Below, piece by piece: positions 57,301-64,000 of a stretch of DNA of 64,000 bases. Position 1 is the first letter of the stretch, and each line of letters opens with the position of its first letter. Made by a program: the position numbers and the translations under genes. A model generated the notes under the pieces. That model searched no databases. It had not been told where the DNA came from and was given only the letters and a program-made list of their open reading frames with translations. This DNA is from Pieris napi (lineage: Eukaryota > Arthropoda > Insecta > Lepidoptera > Pieridae): the NCBI RefSeq assembly GCF_905475465.1, contig NC_062234.1, forward strand, positions 11,121,001-11,185,000, given 5' to 3'.

Positions 57301-58736
57301 AACGAAAATAAAAATGAATATCTAAAAAACCATCGTTAAAAATCCTTGTATTAGCGATCTAATTTGTTTTAAAGCAATTCGGGTAGCGATTTTATCAGTA
57401 ATTGTAATTATGCAGAATGTTATCGGTAGGTACACCGCCGCGCCGAGTGCAGGAAGTTGAGAAAGTGTTGACAATTTACTAATGCGTGCCTGCCGTCAAA
57501 CACTGACATACAGGATCTAACGCAGGAAAATCAATATTGTTAAAATTTTTGATAAATTAATACACGGAAAACCTATATTTTTGAAAAGACAAAGTTTGTA
57601 TTACTTGGTTATCGGCATATCCCGTTTAGCGACAATAAAGAAATGTAAGATTGTTTTAGCGGCGGCGGTCTAACATAAATGTATAGGTACGTATACAAAT
57701 GGCTTATCAGGCACGGGGCGCAGCTAACGTTGATTTAAACGCTTTGTAACAACATTTTGTGTGCTGCCGTATCGAACTGATTGCAATACATACGTACTTC
57801 GATTTATGTATTTAATTAAAATTCGAATTTAATTTACATACAATGCCAGGTATTTTTTAATTAACGTATCACAGCTGGTTTAAAACAATGTAAATGGTAT
57901 TAATATACCTTTATTTAAAAGTCTCCGGAACCTGTAAAAACATTTTCGTCGCAATATTACTTTATTATTAGATATATTTTTCATAATATCCAATACTAAT
58001 CGTCAATAGTAAATACCATATAATTATATATATTAGGATACGGTAAATTAGTCTACGAAAACCTAATATGTTATATTGTGGTAGGTTTCGTTAAGAATCA
58101 TTTTAATTTATTAATATAAAATATACCTTCACAACTGTCGCTCAAGGCTTTAAGGCTTTTAAAGCAGTATCCTTGAATACCTAAAATATTTTAATTTCCA
58201 ATTGTATTAGACCTTCAATATCTTAGAGGTCATCAAACATTAGTTTGATCGTATCGATATTACGTATTTTAACCATTTTCTTAGAGCCCTGGACTAAGTG
58301 ATGGGCTCACTTTATGCCATTTATTTCGGTTATTTCTGGGGTCAAACGAAAATGGTCGATCGACTATAGAGGTGTCGACCTGCGGAGCTCGCATGCATTA
58401 CAATAGGTAATGTGGATTGTGGACGCCGGCGTCGTCGGTTGTAGGTTTTATTCGAATCGATAAAAACTATAATAATAATGACCCGTCGTAATGTAAACGC
58501 TGTTCTAGACGCAAATTTTACTAAATATTATCATTTATATCAGTTAGAAATTATTTCGTTGTGGCATTGGTAGGTAGTATGAATTCTTATGTTACCTTTT
58601 CTTTATCAGGTAATAATGGGAGACAGAGCGGCAGCGGAACGTGCCTGTAAAGACCCCAACCCAATCATTGACGGGAGGAAAGCCAACGTGAACCTAGCAA
58701 TACTCGGAGCGAAGCCTCGAGGGAACTTAGCGCCTG
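54349..58736 (+). CDS. RBM24: RBM24/RBM38-family RNA-binding protein, 5' part
   Basis: Two exons: 54349-54570 (74 codons) and 58610-58736, split by a 4.0-kb intron inside the RRM. The RRM starts at about residue 28 with KLFVGGLPYHTTDKSLREHF (RNP2 LFVGGL), goes on to ITDRQTSKSRGYGF (RNP1 KSRGYGFV), and ends DRAAAERACKDPNPIIDGRK and ANVNLAILGAKPR. This is near-identical to vertebrate RBM24/RBM38 and worm SUP-12, which bind GU-rich RNA and control muscle splicing and mRNA stability. The N-terminal 27 residues (MLMAGALPAEPEGLL) are longer than usual. A second in-frame ATG is at 54355; the first has the better -3 base. The phase-1 donor at 58736 leads to exons not found here. Confidence 0.92.
54571..58609 (+). 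other. RBM24: Intron 1 of the RBM24-like gene
   Basis: GTAAGT donor and TTTATCAG acceptor. Mostly AT-rich with no coding match. A GC-richer patch at 55290-55400 has no recognised content. Confidence 0.6.
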
Positions 58737-61700
58737 GTGAGAGATCTTGCATTAAGTTTATATTTAATTGGCAACCTTTATATTACAAAGTATGAACAAC
58801 GGGGCTTCTGGCTATACCGAAATATCAAACATGTTAATTTATCTTATGTTACAACGTCCCACCGCTTTGGTGTAAACACATTAAGACTTGAGGTTCATAC
58901 AAGGTAGAATCAACGAAAACTATGGATGTAATTTAAAAAGCTTGGTCCCTGTGGCAGTGTACCTGCTGGCAACATTTATAGCTGTATTGCGATACTTATT
59001 TCGTCACGGGAAGCACCAGTTCTGGCGTCACCGGTACTATCTACCAAGCGCCAACTTAAATCTTTAATTGTCGCCTGTACACTTGAATCCGTCGGGCAAG
59101 AGTATCACTCCAGGTTTATTTTATATTGAAGGCAATGTTATGTTTATAACAATTCAAAATATCATCTAATGATTACTTGACCTGGATCAATTGGTCGATT
59201 GTACAGCTCGAACGTTTTTTTGTAAAATATTTAGCATTTGTGACAATATGTGGCAACAACGTGGGTGACGCTTCGGGGGGTATTTGTTCTTGTCATTATT
59301 CATAATCTAATGTTTTATCAGATGCATAAAATAGTTAAAGAACATACTTATTTTCTTTCTTTTATATACAAATACCTTATTAGGTCCATTTAATTTGAAT
59401 TAAGTGTTAACGGTTTCGATTTATTTTACCTTTGTTAAAGATAACATTTGTTTGCCAATTTACAATCAAATATATATAATAAATATTATCTAGAAAACTG
59501 CACTACATCGCATTACATTCTTTGTTAGTTTCACAAATAGACAATTGACGATTGTCTTATGTCTTTTGGCAGGTAGAACAATTACCAAAGCCAGGTGATC
59601 TCTAAAACAATAAATATATTAGCGTATTGTAGGTACTAGCTTATATCTTAAACGTTAAAACAATGAATATTTCTCATATGATATTCCTTTCATTCAATAT
59701 GGATTTAAGCTAATTTGGGTAAACTATATATATATACACATATATGTGTTTTTTTCTTTGTATTTTGGTTTTACTAAAACAATTTACAAAAATATCTAAT
59801 CAGAAATAAACACCAGGAGTCATGACTTCAGTTTATTCTATAACAAGTTAAATATAAGGTTAGGAATGAAGGAAAATGAAATGAAACTAATAGAAAAATT
59901 ATCAAAAATCGATACGGGTGTTAAATTAATAATGGTGCAACTGTAGTGGATATTGATATCATAAACTGATAATTATCTGCCGGTTGATTGTTAGGCTATC
60001 TCGGCGGATATAATAAAATTAATATTTATTAATTTCGCGAACGAAAAAGTCACGTAAATTTTTTTTATCTTCACTGGGCAAGTGATATGTGCCTTTTTAA
60101 AATATATATAGAAATATAACATAGCTAAGTATTTTTATAATAAAGACTAGATACAAAAAGTACTCGTAGTAATTAAATATTTTTTATAGAACTCTTTCGA
60201 TGTATAAAAGAAATAAGAATAAAATCCAAGAAAAAAGAATTGCAAAACTTATCGCGCATTTGCCTTTTGTTGCAATGTCCATTCTAAGTTAAATACAATA
60301 TATTTTATAAATGTTTCGTTCAAGTTACGATTCAACACATATTTTGGTAAAATTTCTCTTGAGAACGCTATCACTAGTCTTATTAATGATGCCTTCTTAC
60401 TCTTGCTTAACTGCTTAACATCGGCAATGAATCAGTGAAGGTGCAAAGGCTGTATAAGTATATGGCGATGATCTTGTCAACGTCGCGTCATTGGTTGTGA
60501 CGTCACGTCGCAGCCCTCCGGAAGTCCCTCACCGGGGCCGGAAACTCGTAGCTCGCTAATTGATTGGTTCTCGCACGCAACCCTTGTAAGCCTTACTTGT
60601 GGTGAAATCTGCTAACATGGCAATTTATTAACCAACTGTTGAAGTGATTTGCATAGCTCCACTTGTCACCTTTAAAATGGAAAATGTAGTAACGTGTGTA
60701 TACTTTGTACTTCATCGTGTTCGCCATCTCGAATCAGCTATTTTATAACAGCGGCAAACAGACGGAAAGCTGAATGTTATGTTAGAAAATAAAAATAGCA
60801 TAATTTCATAGATTGTCCGTAAAGATAAAAGGACCAAAATTACATAATAATACATACAATATTGTTACAACAATTATATGGTCTACTTTTATAACGTCAG
60901 TAGTCATTAATGCAGTAAAAGTTAATAGTATATGTTGCTTATGGATTTGTTTTTTTATTAAAAATGTAACGGATGAATCAGCTGATTCAAAAAAAAAGTC
61001 TTATTGTGTTAGGTGTAACTGACTGGATTCCGGTCGTAACAGCTTCGCAGATTATTATTGTTAGGAGTTGGCACGGGGGACGGGCGAGGGTCGGCAAGAG
61101 GGGCGGGGTAAACAGGCACAGTACAATGGGTGCGGGCGCGCATGACGGCCACCTGGCCGAGCCGTGGCGTACCGGTCCTGCCATATGCCCCATGCCACGG
61201 CCCATAGCCCACTATTCGCCAGCCGCACTGAGTGTCATTAGCTCTGTATATTGATTGTAACCATAGCGACCCCGAAGGCCAGTTCCCAATATATATTCTC
61301 GTTATGCTATATAAAAATCTGATAATTATCTGTATGCTTTGTATTAAACTCGGTCACCTTCAAAAGAGATCCTCGCTTTGACTTGTCTGAGTTTGCTATT
61401 GTTCGAATAAGGTTAACGATGCGATTCCTAACATAACGTACATTGAGCCCTTTCATAAATACATCCAAACGGCAGTCTGTTTAGTATACCTGAATTACTT
61501 CAAAATATTTCTGCTCAACCTGTTTAGACTCAGATTCAGTTGAAGCTTTAAAGGGCTACGTTATAAAAGATATGACGGTTAAACTAGTTGATGTATTTTG
61601 TTGTACGGTTTCCTTGCAGGACTGTTATGAGGGTTGCTTGATCTTGAGTTCACAGGCACACATTTCAACCCATCAAACATCCTTTGTTGAATCTTGTCTT

Positions 61701-63349
61701 TGTTACATTTATCCGGAGCAAATTGTTTAGTTATAGATGCATACGATCGGAAGAATTGGTTCTGTCAAAATTTTTCACATTACGTAACGTTCGGAACATG
61801 ACACATCACACAGAGTGAATGCAGTTAGTATAGGATTTCCCTTTTCTTGCTGTCTTTATCTCAATTAGTAGTTAGTGCACACAGTTGCAATTTGTTTTTT
61901 CCGTTTTCTTATCTCGAAATCAGTAGTATTTTGTTAGGTTGTAAAATATGTCTAAAGATATAAGGCGTTAAACCATCTTAGTTTTTAAAGAAATGGTTCA
62001 TTGCCGAGTGATGAGCGTAGCTTATCTGTCTTCGGTGGCTACTGATTATTCGATGCCAAGATAAATACGCGCTCTAAGCGATAATAAACGATTTCAAGGT
62101 ACTTTTCATGTAGCTCTACAAATAGAGTAATTCATCATTATAATTAAAAACTTTTTAATAAATATGTTATGAACACTGCTAAAAGCTGAAACTATAACTT
62201 ACTTCATTGTCGACTTTATTTGGTTAGGTGTTGAAATTCTATAGAACCATACCAGATCGCTATGATTAATTTAGCTCCGACATTATTTACAATATTTTGT
62301 TTATTCAACTTTAATTACTGCGATACAAAATTATGTAGCCTAGTTTCTAAATACATTGAAGTTACGACTAACGAGTAGTTTGAGGCGCGCTGACGTCGAT
62401 TATGAAAACATTGTTAAAGTTTTATTATATTGTAGTGTTGATGAGGGCCGAGCAAGCACTTGTCCAAACAGCCGGGGACACGTTGAATTATTGAACGATT
62501 GAACACTGGCAGTAATCGATTCACACCTGACTTTTAGGACTCTGAGAAAAGTGATTAAATTGGTCCGGGAGTGTAATTATCGAGCTAAGTACTTAATAGC
62601 GCATGACACCCAGTTCTTTGAAGCAATATGGCGTTAAAAAACGAAGCTTTGGGAGTCATCATTGATTAATGAAGAGTTTCAGCGCCCAGCGGGTGTTTGC
62701 AGAGGGGTTAGCCTTTAGCGTCACAGGCGGCGGCGTTGTCGCGTGCGCCGCCGCCGCTCGCCCCTTAGCGGTGCATTACTTATGCATGTACCCTTGCCTC
62801 CCTCTCCCCGCTCAGTTCCCAAAACTATTTTTATTTCGGCTTTAGGTTTAAGGCGTCGAACGGCCTGATGATTCCACGCGCGTCGTTCGCCTGTTACGAT
62901 CAATAATTGATTTGAGCTGTGTATTCTATACATTATGGCCGCTCGGATAGCGTGGTGAAGCCATAATGTAAGTAGCTCGATAACACCGCGTGATCGTATC
63001 TAACTTTACAGTAATCGTTTATACATAGCCATTGTACATAGGTATATAACTACCAGTGAATATGTACCTTCCTAACCCGACGTATACATTATATAATATT
63101 GTATTGTTGAGGACGGAAATGTATAATTACTGCAATGACTGACTTTGCATTACACACCGTGATTTGGCCATAAATATTATTATTGTATTAACTATTCAGT
63201 GGTTTTATGAGGCATGCGCCATGATTTGAAATAATTATTGTGAAAGCGAATCAAGCTAATAATGATATCAATATGTAACACGAATCTTACATTCGCGATG
63301 CAAAGTAAAGAATTTATATAACTAATAGGACGTTATAAATAAATAAAAA
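58737..63349. other. Probable later intron of the RBM24-like gene
   Basis: No exon recognised. GC-rich patches at 60480-60600 (with CRE-like TGACGTCA), 61060-61230 (with CACCTGG and CATATG boxes) and 62700-62820 (GCCGCCGCC runs) could be enhancers, alternative promoters or unrecognised exons. Open frames there are caused by GC content. Confidence 0.3.
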
Positions 63350-63359
63350 GTGCCTGCAT

Positions 63360-63530
63360 ACAAAGTACACATGTCAGAAGTGAAACTAAAACTAATGAAA
63401 CTAATTTTTAAGTATTTTTCATATTTATACAAATCTAAAACTTTAGATTTCCGACACTTTGAGGGAAGGAAATAGGAAGATATGTTAGGAATTTAATTGT
63501 CATTAATATATTTAAAATGTCGAAAGTTAA
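63360..63530. repeat. Partial copy of the 36.5-kb element interior
   Basis: Shares ACAAAGTACACATGTCAGAA and CATATTTATACAAATCTAAA with 36487-36630, with small changes; the 7-bp minisatellite is absent here. Confidence 0.55.
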
Positions 63531-63602
63531 TACAATAAAAAACGTGGCATTTTAATTTACAATGCATCATTTGAGATTACAATAAATTATTTTGCATAAA
63601 AT

Positions 63603-63630
63603 GATATATATATATATATATTATATACTA
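63603..63630. repeat. (TA)n microsatellite
   Basis: A short alternating AT run in the AT-rich right end. 63631-64000 has no other feature. Confidence 0.7.
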
Positions 63631-64000
63631 ATATTTCATAAAATCTCTTTACGAAATTTTCACAATTCTTCAATTAATATCAATAATAAATAATAATTCG
63701 TAGATCTTAAATATTTTGTGTCAACGGATGCACTATAATTATTTTGTATATAAAGTAAAAGTTGTATTTTGTACCAAATTATTACCCGAACATTGAATTA
63801 CAATTCAGATAGCTAGGTACTATCTAGTAGATCTAAGACAAAACTTAAATAGATGACTGTGCGTAAAGAATTCAGTATTTTTAAACGATTTACACAATTA
63901 ACATTAACAAATACAAAATAAACCTGAAAAACCAATAAAAAAAACATTATACATTATTAATTTATTACACAACACTGGACGAAACATTATGTCTTTCCTA

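Noticed and set aside
60973..61254. 93-codon plus-strand ORF in a GC-rich island
   Set aside because: Overlapping ORFs in several frames and low-complexity composition; it does not look like later RBM24 exons.
1..64000. tRNA, rRNA, CRISPR or bacterial genes
   Set aside because: None seen; the only tRNA-like sequence is the SINE head at 7128, and gene structure is eukaryotic.

Overview
The window reads as AT-rich insect nuclear DNA, most likely from a moth or butterfly. The signs are GT-AG introns, a tRNA-derived SINE with an intact B box, several PIF/Harbinger, hAT and Jockey-like elements, a gypsy/errantivirus-type LTR element, and a cluster of farnesoic-acid-methyltransferase-like (Methyltransf_FA) / DM9 genes. 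There is no bacterial-style operon, CRISPR array or rRNA.

1-18.3 kb (minus strand): one large multi-exon host gene that I cannot name. Splice phases chain from an ATG at 18277 through seven 5' exons, and then offer two alternative terminal exons or a run of repeated three-exon modules that continues off the left edge. Exon lengths of the modules are almost fixed at 125, 51 and 112 nt, that is 96 codons per module. Its first intron (18.2 to 9.0 kb) is packed with nested transposons: an outer element with ~0.5-kb inverted ends, inside it a 3-kb inverted-repeat element carrying two smaller elements, a near-perfect 1.6-kb palindrome, and a 1.6-kb Harbinger-like element that splits the outer element's gene.

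18.3-22.4 kb: a small ORF diverging from the host gene, two tandem MITE-like copies, a common lepidopteran interspersed repeat, and a zinc-finger ORF remnant split by two dated insertions (9-bp and TTA target duplications).

22.4-46 kb: five paralogous genes with a 16-nt first coding exon. Four (22.5, 24.6, 32.7 and 38.6 kb) encode one Methyltransf_FA domain plus two DM9 repeats. The fifth (42.3-45.9 kb) is the apparent parent, with two Methyltransf_FA domains and an optional DM9 extension. The paralogs are separated by a Jockey-like retrotransposon interrupted by a hAT element, hAT and Harbinger MITEs, and a ~98-copy 7-bp minisatellite. Three of the four shorter genes carry similar TGAGTAGTGAG-type arrays upstream.

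46.4-50.5 kb: an internally deleted errantivirus-like LTR element (minus strand) with LTRs that look identical and a 4-bp target duplication. It keeps an integrase but no visible gag or reverse transcriptase.

50.5-64 kb: gene-poor DNA with an 800-bp Harbinger-like MITE, then the first two coding exons of an RBM24/RBM38-family RNA-binding protein (plus strand) in a GC-rich promoter; the rest of that gene lies beyond the window or was not recognised.
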